DNA of 64,000 nt from Larix kaempferi (taxonomy: Eukaryota > Streptophyta > Pinopsida > Pinales > Pinaceae), in NCBI GenBank assembly GCA_027924585.1, contig BSBM01000440.1, forward strand, positions 14,477,501 through 14,541,500, read 5' to 3'. Each line of letters opens with the position of its first letter. Position 1 is the stretch's first letter. The notes beneath the pieces are model-generated. The model ran no database searches and was not told the origin of the DNA. It saw only the letters and a list, made by a program, of their open reading frames with translations. Below are positions 12,493 through 24,960 of the stretch, in pieces. Made by a program: the position numbers and the translations under genes.

Positions 12493-15433
12493 AACCCGCT
12501 CATCCCTTCCCTCTGGAATTATGTTTTAATGAAATCATCCCTTTTACCTTTGGCTGGCACTCTATGGCTGTAATCTCTGGCTGACAATTATGTTCAAACG
12601 AAGATAATACCTGCCCGATTGTCTCATCTCATCTCCCGCACTTGATTGATCCCGCACTGTAATCCCATCCTGCTGGCAATGGATTATCCTTCCTTTATTC
12701 CAGCTGTCAATGTAACGACAAGGTTTTAATTCGATGTGCGATCATGCTTGGCCCAAAAAGTTGAAAGTCCTGTAAAACGTACCGAATGTGCATGCGTTGA
12801 TGGAAGAATAAATCTTCTAATGCCCGCATTTCCATAATATTGAATGCTAGTGTATCACCTGTAGTTAAGCTTGGAGTTACACTACCAGTATAAGCTCATA
12901 TTACTCATAGCACTAGGGATCCCACTGATTTCATACGGTAATATGATTTTACTACTTATACTTGTGTAAACATGAGGTTGATTACTAGTATTTCACTAGA
13001 ACCCTTACATATATGACACTATATAATACCCATAACCTTGTTGAATAGAGTTGCTTCTACTAATGTACATGCTATCAAGCTTAAAGCTGTAAGTAATTAC
13101 AGAGATAAGTTGTTCCATAACAATGTGTTACATAGATAAGCTTATGTTATGCTACCCTTTGAACAATAAGGGTTACTTATTAGTAATATTCTAGCTCTAA
13201 TACAGTCTTAATATGAGTAATAGCGAGCTTTATACTCGTGAGAAGTGATAAGGTGTATCAATCCCATATATATATTCAGAACGAACAAAGGTTAGTTAAG
13301 AGCTGTTTGTAATAGAAGTTATATGATGATTCTTGCTTCATTTCCCATTACTTATTTATAGTGTTCCTGCTTGTACTAATATATACAAAGTATTTCTTTT
13401 TATTAATACGTATACTAATCAGAGTGATTCCAATGAGCTTAATGTGCGTAACTAACCAATACGTGCAATGATTACAAGTGATTCCAGCTTTACTAATATG
13501 AGTAGAGTAATGGGCTTTAAACACCTATTCGTTTATATATGTAATATGTGTTGATACTAGCTGCTTATGGTTTCATATATGTTGAAAGCTTAGATACTGG
13601 TATAATCATTACATAGATAAAATGGAAGGGTTTTAATACTAAAACTCTAACCAAGGATCAATGGTAGTCATACTATCTTATGATATAACTTATGATTCCA
13701 GTAATCAGCTTAGGATAGAAAAGGTATATAAGGGGTAAACAAGCTGTTATACTGGTATAGATACTATATATGCCTAATTACTCGGCTTAGTTAAGCTAGA
13801 CTATTTATCCATAATATATATAGTGTAGTATTCCCATCATAATATTATACCTTTCTGCTTATAGGTGAACACAGTACTATCTCCATTATATTCATGACAA
13901 GCTATTCTCTCTTATTTATGAACCATTATGTAGTTTGTAAAAGCTGCTTATATCCGTCGTAATGGACCAACTATAACCAATCATCATGGTTGTTCTTGTA
14001 TCACATGTTTAAGCTCTGTAATATGAAGATAGCATGTAAGCTTGATTATACTAGTAAGCTTGTATTCCTGATAGCTATGATTACCATATGTTGGAGTTAC
14101 TACTATATCCCTTATATTATTGGTATCATATTCCCTGTATTTACACACAGCTTCTCAATAATCACTGTAATCTCCATGATGTTGGTATACTTATTGCAAT
14201 CACTCTATCATATTCAATGATTACCATTCGTTGTATTCCTATGTTCTGGATACGTGATGAACCAGTTTCAATACCATTATTACGAGTAAGTAGTGTGATT
14301 CATAAGCTATGGTAGTAGTACTCTTCCCATATATGTAAGGATTACTAGGTGCACTGTATCCAATAGGGTTTAGTAAGCTCTTCATAAGTAATGATACCAT
14401 GTAACTAGTATGATCTATATGGAAAGGTGATTGCCTTGTTTCTATAATAAGTTGCCATTATAGGTAACCAGTCGTATTTCTTTCCCTTATTCATGCCTAT
14501 TAAATGGTAAACCTACTACTAGAACCAGTATAATTTGGCAGTAGAGGTGATACAAACATTGCATGAATGATTTCTATTGGATTGATACTCATATGAACCA
14601 ATAGCATGGACTAGTAATAATTGTATGGCCTTATTTACTCCTATCGTGTGATGTATGTACCCGTATGAGATATGAATGCAATGAATATGGAATAAAGGGA
14701 CATTCATATTACCACATATAGGTGAATGGCAATAAGCTTACATCACCAAGCCCAGTATAGCCATAATTAATAGCATAACATGTGCTCATAATACTACACC
14801 TTATACATGAGCTTAGAACAGTATGGTTAAGTAAGACATTAATATGGATCTCTATTATGTGATTACTGTCATTCCATTAGAGCTTACATGATTGGTTGTA
14901 TTACACTTGATATAAGGATCAAACAGTGATAGTATAACAAGCTATATGGGTTAGTAACAGGTCATATGTAAACAAAGGGTATAAGTAGATATAAAATCCC
15001 ATTCAGCTTACTGTATTTACCATAATAATGGAAAGGTAATGCCGAGTAGAAGCAGCTTACGTATTATTCATAATTAGTAGTAAGTGTGATCGTATTTGAT
15101 TACTAATTACAATACAGGAACCCATATCATGATAAGAGTAATAGCTAGTATTATAACCATTTAATTACTACTTGTTCATACGAGTGGTTACAGTATAAGC
15201 TCATGTTAGTACTATGATCTCTACATGACTGATTCCCATTCCTTTTACTCACGATATAACCTTATTAAACCAAGCTTGATATCATTCTACTATTACCATT
15301 GGTTATGGAATAAAAAGCTATTACTAATATGGTGTAATATGGACTGTATACCTATGCTTAATTATTATGGAAACACAATTACTTTATATGATAGATACCT
15401 TTGTTCATAGTGACCTAAGCTGGGCAGAAATAG
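12493..15433. mobile_element. 2.94-kb insertion of unknown type with odd composition
   Basis: Comparison with copy 1 shows that this segment was inserted into the duplicated unit: sequence on both sides is contiguous there. It is flanked by CCTTTTAG duplications. It begins AACCCGCTCATCCC and ends GGGCAGAAATAG, with no visible terminal inverted repeat, no poly(A) tail and no LTR. The first 350 bp look like ordinary DNA. From about 12840 to 15420 the sequence is built from a small vocabulary of recurring words (TAAGCTT, TTACTA, CCATTA, GTAATATG, AGCTTAT) on both strands, has very few homopolymer runs of five or more and no coding. No fixed tandem period could be found by eye. An 8-bp duplication would fit a hAT-type insertion, but the ends do not. 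Confidence 0.6.
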
Positions 15434-15441
15434 CCTTTTAG
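15434..15441. repeat. 8-bp target duplication, right copy (CCTTTTAG)
   Basis: Right-hand copy of the duplication flanking the 12493-15433 insertion; homology to copy 1 resumes immediately with TTCTAAC. Confidence 0.75.
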
Positions 15442-16282
15442 TTCTAACTATTGTTGGAGTTCAGGACTGTGAAGTCTTTTGTTCTTAGTATCCTGGTAGG
15501 AGTATTTGAAGTACAAGCTTTGATTGAAAGTTATGTCATTTTTGTAAAGTTCTTGTCTAGTACTTTGCCCTCCTTTTCTGCAATGGAGTTGGTCAAGTCT
15601 CTATTGAAGGAAGAACTCTATGTATCTTACAATTATAACTTTGATTCTACCAAAATATCAAGTTATAGATTTTATTTTTTCTGTTTAAAAAAAAACCTAT
15701 TCTTCTTTAGTGGCATTTTGATGATATTTTATCCACATGCGAAGGTCTACAAAACAAATTTTCCGCTTTAGCCTCATCTTTTGGTGGATTTTTCATTTTC
15801 TACTTAGGATATCTATATCCACTTAAACATAGATGTCCACTCTGCAACCATCATTGATGCCCAACGCAATAAAAATCCTCCCACTCAAGACTTTGAAATG
15901 GGATTTCCCCTAAAGCTTTCTTAAAGATAAATAATTAGGATGATTCATTACTTATCCTTAATGGTATGATCTCTCCTAGTTGCAAACAATCATGGACAAA
16001 TTCATATGGAATTCACCCAAATTTTGGATCCTAAATTTTCAATGGTCCTTACTCACACCTCAAAACATCCAATCTAAAATCATAGGTTAAAGCATAAATT
16101 CTAACTATTTTGTAATCAATGTTAGTAAATCATAAACATGTTCTAGGTAAAATTATTGAGTATATCATATCTAATATTTATCAAAAAATATAATAGTAAC
16201 GTATATTAAATCTAACACTTGTCATAACAAAACATGTATTATTCAAACAACATAATCATTGAAACACAACACAAACATATAT

Positions 16283-16468
16283 TGTTAGGGCCCCAATCTA
16301 ACTCCCTTAGTTAGGTGAATAGTTTGTTACTTAATGTATTAGGGCCATCTCTATTAACGAAAGGCCCATGAGGTAGTTGAGTGTGAGATACATAAATGTA
16401 TGTGGCCTCATTAGAGAAGGTCCACTTGTTAGTGGTCGGGGCTTCATTAATGGAGGTCCAATAGTGGA
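16283..16468 (+). mobile_element. Truncated element D LTR at the end of unit copy 2
   Basis: Starts TGTTAGGGCCCCAATC after ATAT as in copies 1 and 3, and matches the D LTR for about 185 bp up to GGAGGTCCAATA, where it is cut. It shows that the D insertion predates the duplication of the unit. Confidence 0.7.
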
Positions 16469-17885
16469 ACAACTCCTAATTCAATTCTTAAACTCTCATT
16501 GTGCGGTTCAACTCCTTTATTTAGTAGGAACAGTGTTGGAGGGCCGAAATGGAGGTTCTGGTTTCGATTTTTTGGAGAAATTTTGGACCTTGAGACCTGT
16601 TCCATTGTGTCTGTATCATCATTTCCAATGGTCAACACTTTTTTTCATCAAAAAAGGTGTCCGGATGAGCAAGTTATGGTCATTTGACTAGATTCGAGGT
16701 TCCAGTTGTGAAGAACGCGCCCTTGCTTTTTTGTATGGTTTGGTGAATGCACCCATGAGAATATCCTGAGTATTGGTGCACCTCCCATGAGTATAAAACA
16801 TCCCATTTCCATCCTACAAATCATATCCAATGGTTATACCCCCCCTTCTCATTCTTCTCTGAAGCATTCTCCTCCATCCATTGTAAAAATCCAAATTTAA
16901 TAACTCTCTATACAATCAGAGCTCAGAGACTCTTATTCAATGCTTAATGGGATTTGTTAATTATTTATGATGTGTCTTATTTAATTTATTATTGTTTATT
17001 ATATATCAGAGAATGAATTCGAGAGCCTTAGAGGCTGATTGTGTTCACTTTTCTCAAGACTAGCTCATTATACATTTTATTTGACTAGTTTCCATAAAAT
17101 TGCCACATACGAAGCTCTATGAATCTATTTTATTTTCTGAAAGTTTCTGTAGATTTTAATTCACTTGTATAATCCATACCAACTCATAAATCATATATTC
17201 GTGACCCTTTATGACTGTTAGTATTCATATTTATGAAGACTAGCTCATTGAGCATTTTTAATTGACTTGTTTTGCAGTAGGTTTAATTAAAAGTTCTCTG
17301 AATGTTCAATTTCGGTTTTATCAGTTATATGATATTATTTATACCTTTCTAAATACCCTCAAATAATCTCCCTAATAGTTTTTATCCCTGTCATCCTATT
17401 TGGGAGGGCCTAGAAACAATCTAGTTGAGCATTCCATCCTAGCTCTTTTTATCCCTTTGCCTCCAAACACTGCTAGAACCTCCCAAAACCTCTGTAAAAC
17501 TTGTCCAGAAGTATATTAGGGGGTTATGAACTAGTACCCACCTTTGTTTTATGTCAAGTGTAAGTGAAAGAGTTTAGTAGGCATATGTTGGTGTGCCTAG
17601 GCAACCTTGGAGTAGACTTCAGCCTGGCTGTTGTTCAAAACATAAATGGCCCCAATACATTGTGCTTATAACTAAGAAGTTGGCCTTGATGTTGTTGTCC
17701 TTACTTCTTCACACTCCCTAGTACATTTTTCAGATCCAAAAGTGTCCATTAGTCAATCTTTGGGTGGGTTAATCAGTGACCTAGTCTAGTTCCTTCTTCA
17801 CTAGTTTGGAGAACTAGTTACTGCTTGCAAAATTTCTAATTTTAAGGTTTGAATTTGAGTTGATCCTTTGATATCAGATTAGGTA
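16469..17885. other. Non-coding stretch with promoter-like block
   Basis: No gene is recognised. A TATA-like GAGTATAAAACA (16789-16800) followed about 70 bp later by pyrimidine-rich CCCCCCTTCTCATTC sequence and a TCCATTGTAAAAATCC stretch resembles an LTR promoter and R region in plus orientation, but no paired LTR or primer site was found. A direct duplication with AAGACTAGCTCATT occurs at 17057 and 17238 (181 bp apart). Confidence 0.35.
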
Positions 17886-18780
17886 TATTACACGGTCATC
17901 CAATTTGATCTTGCATAAAATTCGGTGTCTATGCCACTCATGGATATGGTCCATGATGTGGGTGGCCGTACTTTGTCTGCAAGAAAGGCGAATCTCAATA
18001 CCAGTGTCATAACGAACTAGTAACTGGAAGAACTGCAGGAAATTCGAGGAAAGGGATGCAAAAGTGGAATGCGTCCCATGGGGATCATCAATATACCACT
18101 TGGCTACAGCGCTAGTGAAGGTTCGTTGTAATAGGCGTAGTCAAACATAGTCATCCACTATAGAGTTAGAGGAACACCACAAGTGGAAGGACATGATATA
18201 GTTATGGGGGTCCTCACCTCCTTTCCCACCAAAATTAGGGATGTTCAAAGGGAGATTGGTGGGCATGGGAGGCCATGTAGGATCATGTCATATCAAGTCG
18301 TTGGTCAATATATCTAGGTTCGGGAGGTTGAGACTGGCCCTGAATGAAAAAATTGTAGGAGGATGTGACATGGTAGGGTCAACTTGCGTGCTAGCCATAG
18401 CAGTGATCATGGGGCCACCTCCACCGAATGGTCGAGGAGTAGTGGTCATCATGAGGGGGACTGTGGAATAAACCACAGGGGTTGGAGGAACCTTGAAGGA
18501 GAGACCCATGCCCTGATAGATACATCCAACAACCGGAGGGACTGTGGTCGTCAGAATGGGCCTGCTACCTATGGGTATCGACCCAGTGACTGGATGCACT
18601 GTAGTGGTGGGGCTAGGTCCAGTGGCACCAGCGATGGTGGTTCCCATGGATCCCACTATCAGAATGGAGGTTGTAGTGGCAACGGGTCCACTAGCATGCT
18701 CACCGCCAATGATCCCTCCATAAAACGGGATAGAATTCATGCTGGCCATCGGGCTATGTGGGGGCGAATGTATGGGTGAC
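17886..18780 (-). pseudogene. Gag fragment of Tat-like element C
   Basis: The minus strand encodes a Thr/Pro-rich gag N-terminal part (frame open for 153 codons, 18749-18288) with ASLNLPNLDILTND, closely matching the gag of element B (ASLNLPDLVRLTND at 59740-59760). Further gag sequence continues downstream in shifted frames to about 17890, matching B around CKIKLDDR. There homology stops abruptly, so the rest of gag and all of pol are missing. It is a truncated copy of a relative of element B. Gag would form the virus-like particle of the element. Confidence 0.7.
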
Positions 18781-20679
18781 TTTCACTGGGAGGAGTTGGA
18801 TGTGAAGTAAGGGCCTTAGAAAAAAGTTCCATAAATTAATATGTGCGCCTTAGGGGTGTGCGATGAGCGGGGTCCAATGAACCATGCTGTGGGGAATTCC
18901 CCGTAGTCTACGAGAGTATCTAGAGGGATCAATGGTGATAGGTGCGTAAGTGAAAAATGGATGTGGTTTGAAAACAAGCTCAAAAATCCTATTGCAACCG
19001 TGCGTGCAAGAGGATATTTCTCAATAAAAGTGGTACTCAGGCCAACAATAATCTCAAAACACCTATTGCAACAACATGCTACAATAGGGGAGTGACAACA
19101 AAATGGTCAAAATACCAACATGAAGCGCTCCTAAAAAATAAAAAGACTCACTAACCTATGGGGTATAGGACTATGAAAACTCCTAATGTAGACGCTGGAA
19201 GCTCACACAAATCCTATTCCCTGTAGGGTGATGAAATCTGTAGTCATGCAATACAAAATGGAGAACCAAACGACTAAGGGATATCCCCCTACCGAAAGGG
19301 ATTCCGGGTAAAATATCCCTAGTAAAGACTGAAAACTAAGCTACCTCAGTCAAAGAACGTCCGAAAAGGTGTCCCACAGCTTTAATCCTTTGGTCGTCAC
19401 ATACCTGGTATGGTAGCCAACATGCACAATGAGGACAACGAGTTGGTGTCCTTCAGTATAGAGTGGAGAGCGTCATTCCACCCGGACCTCCAAAACCAAT
19501 CTTTCCACTTGCCCTCCTAGAGGATATGCCCCCCGATAAATCGGTGTCAACCATGCTAATCAAAGAGTATTTTGGTACCCTAGAGGACAACCACTATGTC
19601 TCATATGTGAGCAACAAAGGGGTGTTGTTTGGATGCCTAACCCCAGTGCACTACCTAGCTACTAGATTGTTTTCAATCCCCTAAGTGGGGTTAAATGTCT
19701 ATTCAATTAGATAATTTTTAGTCTCACTTTGATCATAGGGAGTGAGTGGGTGCATGGGTGGTGTGTATGTCTATGCTAAGTGAACAATAAATAACTAAAA
19801 ATGGCAGCACTAGAAACTGAAATTCATTTTATAGACTAAAACTAAAAGATACAATTTGTTCTTTTGATTTTCAATAGAAATAAGATATCTAACTTCTGAT
19901 ATATGCAAGCAAACTTGTAACTGAGTAACTTGTTGAAATGCAGATGCACAGGATTAGTATGATTGTTCATAACATGCAACAATAAAACTAGGACAAAGAG
20001 CTAGCAAGTAGGTATGAAGAAAGAATTCCAACAAGTGCTATAGCAAGCAAAGAGTAAAACAAAAGTTCTATGAACAAAAAACTGAGTGTGAAAGGGTTTA
20101 CTACAATGGGAAGAAGTAAAAAAAAAGTTGTAGATGCAGAAAAATGAGTGCATAAATAAAAAACAGGTATAGGGCATATCTGTCAGCAGAACAATTGTGC
20201 TCCGGGGCGTAGCAAACCGCAAAACAGTCGCACGGGATGTTGTTCTCCACCTCAAAAAGCAAAGTGCGCTTCCAGGGGAGATAAGTGCGCTCTAGGGAAT
20301 GTTTTTCGAGGTTAAAGCTGCACCCTGGGGTGTGCTTTTGGGAAAGAAAGCTACACTCTGGGGCACGCTTATGGGAAAGAAAGCTTCTCTTTGGCTCAAA
20401 GTTACCAAGCGCGCATTGCGAAGAAAAACCTACACTCTTGGGCGTGGAACAAGGCCTAATAGTCATGGCCTGAGACGAAAAAACAAAAATTAAAAAAAAG
20501 TATTGCGTTGGAAGGGACCAAACTTTCAAGTACTAGATGCTATCCTATGCCAAAACTGACAGAAAGTCAGACGGCTCTAAAAGAAGAAATAAAATGTCAT
20601 GCAAGTGGAAAACATAAATACAAAAGATTTAAAAGATCTACCAATCTAACCAAACCACAGATCGATGGAGATAGACCCA
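18781..20679 (-). other. Leader of element C with tandem repeats
   Basis: Non-coding 5' leader between the primer site and gag. Several blocks match the B leader (for example the stretch around 18960-19120 matches 60370-60520, and 19470-19680 matches 60880-61090). At about 20190-20450 lies a GC-rich array of roughly 45-bp units with GCGCT-TGGGG-GAAAG themes, analogous to but different in sequence from the 65-bp array of B. Confidence 0.6.
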
Positions 20680-20696
20680 GTTGGAGTCGCCAAAAC
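20680..20696 (-). other. Primer-binding site of element C (Tat/Ogre style)
   Basis: The minus strand reads GTTTTGGCGACTCCAACTGG right after the LTR end. TGGCGACTCC is the kind of site used by Tat-lineage elements, complementary to a tRNA-Arg-like 3' end as far as I recall. Elements A and B carry variants at the same place (TTTTGGCGACCATACTGG and GTTTTGGCAACTCCCCTAG). Confidence 0.65.
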
Positions 20697-21521
20697 TATA
20701 GCTAGGTTATTCATGCTAGCTAGTGTAGAAATGCACTTATTAAGAGTTATGGAACTCTTAGTAACAGTTTAGGAACATGATGCATGCATGAAATGAAAAA
20801 CAGTAAATAAAAAAACACAACTGGAATTACTACAATAAAGAACAATAAATAAACAACTAAACTAAAGCATTGAACACTCTTCAATCAAACATTCGACAAA
20901 TATGTTTTCTGAATCAAAGAATGTTCCATTTTGTATTACATAAAAATAGATTTATAGTGAGAATTTACCTTAGGAGGATAAGAATGCATGGGCCCTTGTA
21001 GACATGTAGAGGGGAGGTGCTCCTAGTCTTCGAGGTCTCTTGGTTCTCCACCGAATGCTCACAGGTTTCCAAACTCAACTATGGAGGGAAAGTTGAAACT
21101 CAAGCATGGATGGTGGCTTAGGGTTTCAGTAAGAATTTTGGCAAAGTTTCGGTATGGGAGAAATGATTCATGTCAAATGGGGGCCTCCACCACCTTTTTT
21201 ATAGCAATTTTGGTTAGTGGTATTTTTCCCTTGGTTTTGGGAAACCGATAGTATTGGCAAGTGGTTTTTGGAACTTTCCCTCCTTTTTTGGATTTTAAAT
21301 GTTTTCCCCATTTTTCTTTTTCTTTTCTTTTATTTTTGGGGATTTTTTCTTATTTGGAAGGAAATGGCTTTATTTTTTTGAGGGGAAATAGTGATTTTTT
21401 TCCAATATAGTCATAAACTTACGAATTTTGGGTTGATGGAGGGAAAATGTTAGGTAAAAGGGGATGGATAGATTATGTGACTAGGGGGATGAGCTAGGTG
21501 ATCAATTTTTTGGTGTTAACA
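20697..21521 (-). mobile_element. 5' LTR of element C
   Basis: About 825 bp; on the minus strand it starts TGTTAACACC and ends AGCTATA (TACA in the related element B), next to the primer site. The ends match those of the B LTR in type. The rest of element C is truncated at about 17886, so no partner LTR is seen. Confidence 0.65.
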
Positions 21522-24519
21522 GTCCATCTATCTTAGATGACTGGGTCTTAAAAAACAAGGGAAAACAAGCCTCGACCACAATCGTTGACTCGCCCTCGAG
21601 TCAGCTTTGTTGCTTCAAACATTCAAACAAAAGGGCCAACTCAAGTACCACAAATAAGTATTGGATGTGAAATTACTCAAACCCACATGTTCCTTCCACT
21701 TTCCTAATAATATATTTTCACCAACAGTGAATGCATGTGCATCCTCACTATCCGACACCGAGGGATTTTGTTTCTCTAAAGTATTGCATTCCAAATCAAC
21801 AAATGAGTCCAACTACTCCAACATAAGAAATATGGATTGAGGTGAAGGTTATAACTCTGAAAGTGTCTTCTTCATAGAAAATTTAGTATCATGAAGGGTG
21901 TCCAACTTATCAATAGCAGTTTGGATCTCTTCATATTTTTGTTACTGGTCTAGCGGGTCGGTTAGAGATTGGGACTTCTAGTGCATCTTATGGATCTACC
22001 CCCACAACTCATCAACTAGATTCTATCTCTACTCCAATAGTTCCATCCAATCATTCAGAGTCAAGAAGATGATCTAGATTTTTATCATGTCACATCATGG
22101 AGGTGAATGCAAGTTGCGGTGATCTCAGTGACTAGTGGAGGTAACTGTCCCATGAGCTCCTATTGTTTCTACATCCCCCGATTTTTCACTGTGGAAACAT
22201 GATCTTGGAGATCATATTCTTTCTCTCACTACTATTTCTAGGAGGAGTAAAGAAGATTGATACTTTCTTATGGATACACAAGTGATATGGCCTATGGAAT
22301 TGAATAGTTATGTTCTCTAAGATGATTCCACATACTTGCAAGCTTTGAATAGATTCCATCGATAGTCGTTTCTATAGGTGTGGTGATGGTTTTGGTAGGG
22401 TTGGAATATGAATATGGAATTCCACTACAAGATTAATTAAGTGTGGGTTTATAGGTCGCACAATGCTTGACTTCTTCAATGTTGAGCCCTGTCGAAATTG
22501 AGAAACTGAACCAAGATAAGATATAAAATCTTTACTAGTCATTTGGGTTGAATTAGGTATGGAGGTGACAAATACTGTGGGTGTATTTGGGTTAGTCGAT
22601 GGATCAAAAATTTATATCTGATCTTGAACCTAGTTCCTCCACAACATTGGTCTTCCACTTTCATGAGACTTCATCCTTTTATACCCGCTACTTTTGTCAC
22701 AAATTACTAGTTGTGATATCATGTAATATATATGTGGTACCCAGTTTGAGGAGTTTGTGGAAATGTGAGGAGGTAGCATCAAGGTTTGAGGAGGCTATGC
22801 AAGAAAGAGGAGGTTGCAAAAGGTGAGGCACTTGGATAGTTACATGTAGGTGTGATTCCATATGTTCATAGTCACTTTGAGTTGACTTGAGGGTAATTCA
22901 AAGAATAGTGGTGGGGGGCTTGTTGGGTCTTGATTGCATGTGAATGCAACCAATATTGTTTTGCTAAAAATTATGGTCTTGACTGAGTCAATTGGGTAAT
23001 TGAATGTGATAATAGGAAAATATTGGGGTAAAAATGCGGAAAGGGATTTTCAATGTAAATGTAGGTAGTGGAGAACTTTGTTCCCACCTCCATCAGTCAT
23101 GGGATAAATAGAGTGTTTTGGGAGGTCATTGGCATGTTTTATTCTTGATATTGTTGTAAAAACCCCTATCGATAATTAAACAATTGTGTGTGCATAGTAT
23201 AAGTCAAGGGAGTAAGTTCCAAATCTCCCTTTCCCATGGCCCTCTCGATTATTGAAGAGTTGCGTGTGCATAGTAGAATTCAATGGAGTAAATTCCGCAT
23301 ATCCCTTTCCTACCATGGGAAAGGGAGGCTTATGTATTCAACTCTTAAGTTGTGAATAAAAGCATATATGATATTATTTCTAATAATTATGTGTTATCTT
23401 GTTGTTATTGTGTGTCTTGCAGTTTCAGAAATCCTTTCTTTAATTGGATAAATATGAATGTTGTGGTTTTATGTATCTTATGGTTGATTTAGTTAGGGTT
23501 TGTTGTTAATAACATTTTGGCATTATGTGAAAAGCGATAACAATATCCATGTTGTGAATTCTAACAACCTTGATTTTTCCCTCATTCTCTTGACTTTTGA
23601 GTGGATGTAGATTATTGTCAAGTTTTCATTTATGCCTTATGACATAACAATTATGACCTCATATATCACCACATCCACATCACCCCATACTAAATAAAAT
23701 ACATCCTTAATATTCTCTACACTAGAATCACTTAATATTCTTTACACTAGAATCACTGTGGAATTGGAAAACACCATCGATATTTTTGTGGAATATGACA
23801 ACTACCTACGTGATCACACTTGCCACACCTTACAAGAAACTCTAAGTTTTTGGTTTGGTGACTTGATACCACGAAGCCTTATTTCCTTGGTAGTGAGAAA
23901 ATAATTCCCTTTCCTCCTTACATTCATCACTCTCTTTTGGATTTGCAAGCATAACCCAACCAATTGTTTACCCATTGACACCATGCAATTCCTTCATTTA
24001 TCTCTCCACCACATTGAACCAATCAATTAGTTCTAGTTTTCTTTAAATCCTCGTGACCATGTTTCTTATTATTCCATGTTTTAGGGATTCCCATTTAGGA
24101 TGTGTTATATATCCCTTTTTTGTATAGTCAAGGACCCACTTTTGATTAAAAGAAGAATAAAAAAAGATGTTTTCCTAGTCATTGGGTGATTTGGTCAAAA
24201 ACCCCTATTGTATATAAATAGAATATAGGCTTAGAAATAGCAATGAATGACCATTATTTTATTTGACGTTGCAACTAATATAGAAATATTACAAACACTA
24301 TAATGCATTTGGACGTGTTTGAGGAAAATAAATCCTTTTAGAGTGAGTTCTTTACACCTAGAATAGGTTTTCCCCACTATAATCCCTTTTGTCAAATTTC
24401 TAATGGCATGGTTCATTTGTAGGACATGATTAATAGTATAATGGCATTGGTTGGTGTGATAAAGTATATTTGTTATGGATCATGTTTATTCATTGTGTTC
24501 ATTTGCTACAATAATCTAG
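21522..24519. other. Decayed, mostly non-coding stretch
   Basis: No intact gene. On the minus strand around 21615-22130 there is a coding-like but stop-ridden stretch with a heptad-like sequence (KYEEIQTAIDKLDTLHD) that could be a coiled coil of a decayed gag or other protein; I do not recognise the family. A two-copy repeat lies at 23165-23335. The rest shows short random frames only. Confidence 0.4.
23165..23335. repeat. Two-copy tandem repeat, 76-bp period
   Basis: Both copies contain CGATTATT/CGATAATT, then GTGTGCATAGTA (23188 and 23264), then GGAGTAA-TTCC and ATCCCTTTCC-type sequence. The second copy is followed by AGGGAGGCTTATG. Confidence 0.65.
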
Positions 24520-24524
24520 ATATA
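24520..24524. repeat. Target duplication of element D, left copy (ATATA)
   Basis: ATATA adjoins the left LTR here and the right LTR at 30505-30509; copies 1 and 2 of the unit have the same TATAT at the junction with the D LTR. Confidence 0.6.
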
Positions 24525-24960
24525 TGTGGTGTTCCTTGGTAATTGAAACCCAATATTCATAGCAATATAGATAGAAATATAACCATGGAAGAAAATAAAT
24601 TGAAATTGAATTTAGAAATAACAATAGTGAGAAAACCTTTTTTAATATTAATAACTAAGATAAATGTCCACTTACCTCTTTGAATAGGTAATGTATAATT
24701 GATCAAAACTCCAAATGAAATAATATTTCAATTTAACAATTAATTGCATAGCTTCTCAGTCTACTATACATAGTTTCTAATTTAATAAATCCCTAACCAC
24801 CTAGGGAATTCCATTAATGACACCTCAATCACTAACTATTGGAACTTATTTACGAGTTCATTTAAATTGATTGATTTTACACTCTACTACCTTATGAGCC
24901 TTATTTAATAGAGATGGCCCCAAATTCCAATACATTAAGTAACAACCTATTCCCCTAACA
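24525..24960 (-). mobile_element. 3' LTR of element D
   Basis: Minus-strand start TGTTAGGGGAATAGG, end AACACCACA; aligned with the other LTR over its whole length but visibly diverged, with a short deletion near its start relative to the TGTTAGGGCCCC form. Confidence 0.7.

Larger units (their letters stand above)
9737..16282 (+). repeat. Duplicated unit, copy 2 (kinase-bearing, interrupted)
   Basis: Matches copy 1 at 3496-5709 at both ends and copy 3 (30510-32427, inverted) over the kinase start, its upstream region and the rest. It is interrupted at 12493-15433 by an unrelated insertion with an 8-bp target duplication. The stretch 9960-10548, downstream of the kinase, is very AT-rich and holds no gene. 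The region 11277-12492 upstream of the kinase also shows no gene. The unit ends at the element D LTR remnant at 16283. Confidence 0.75.

Noticed and set aside
12493-15433. hAT transposon because of the 8-bp duplication.
   Set aside because: Ends AACCCGCTC and AGAAATAG are not inverted repeats and no transposase-like frame exists.
18384-18779. 131-codon plus-strand frame.
   Set aside because: Opposite-strand shadow of the element C gag, whose match to element B gag is on the minus strand.
20101-20529. 142-codon minus-strand frame with Cys/Ser/Leu repeats.
   Set aside because: It translates the 45-bp tandem array in the element C leader.
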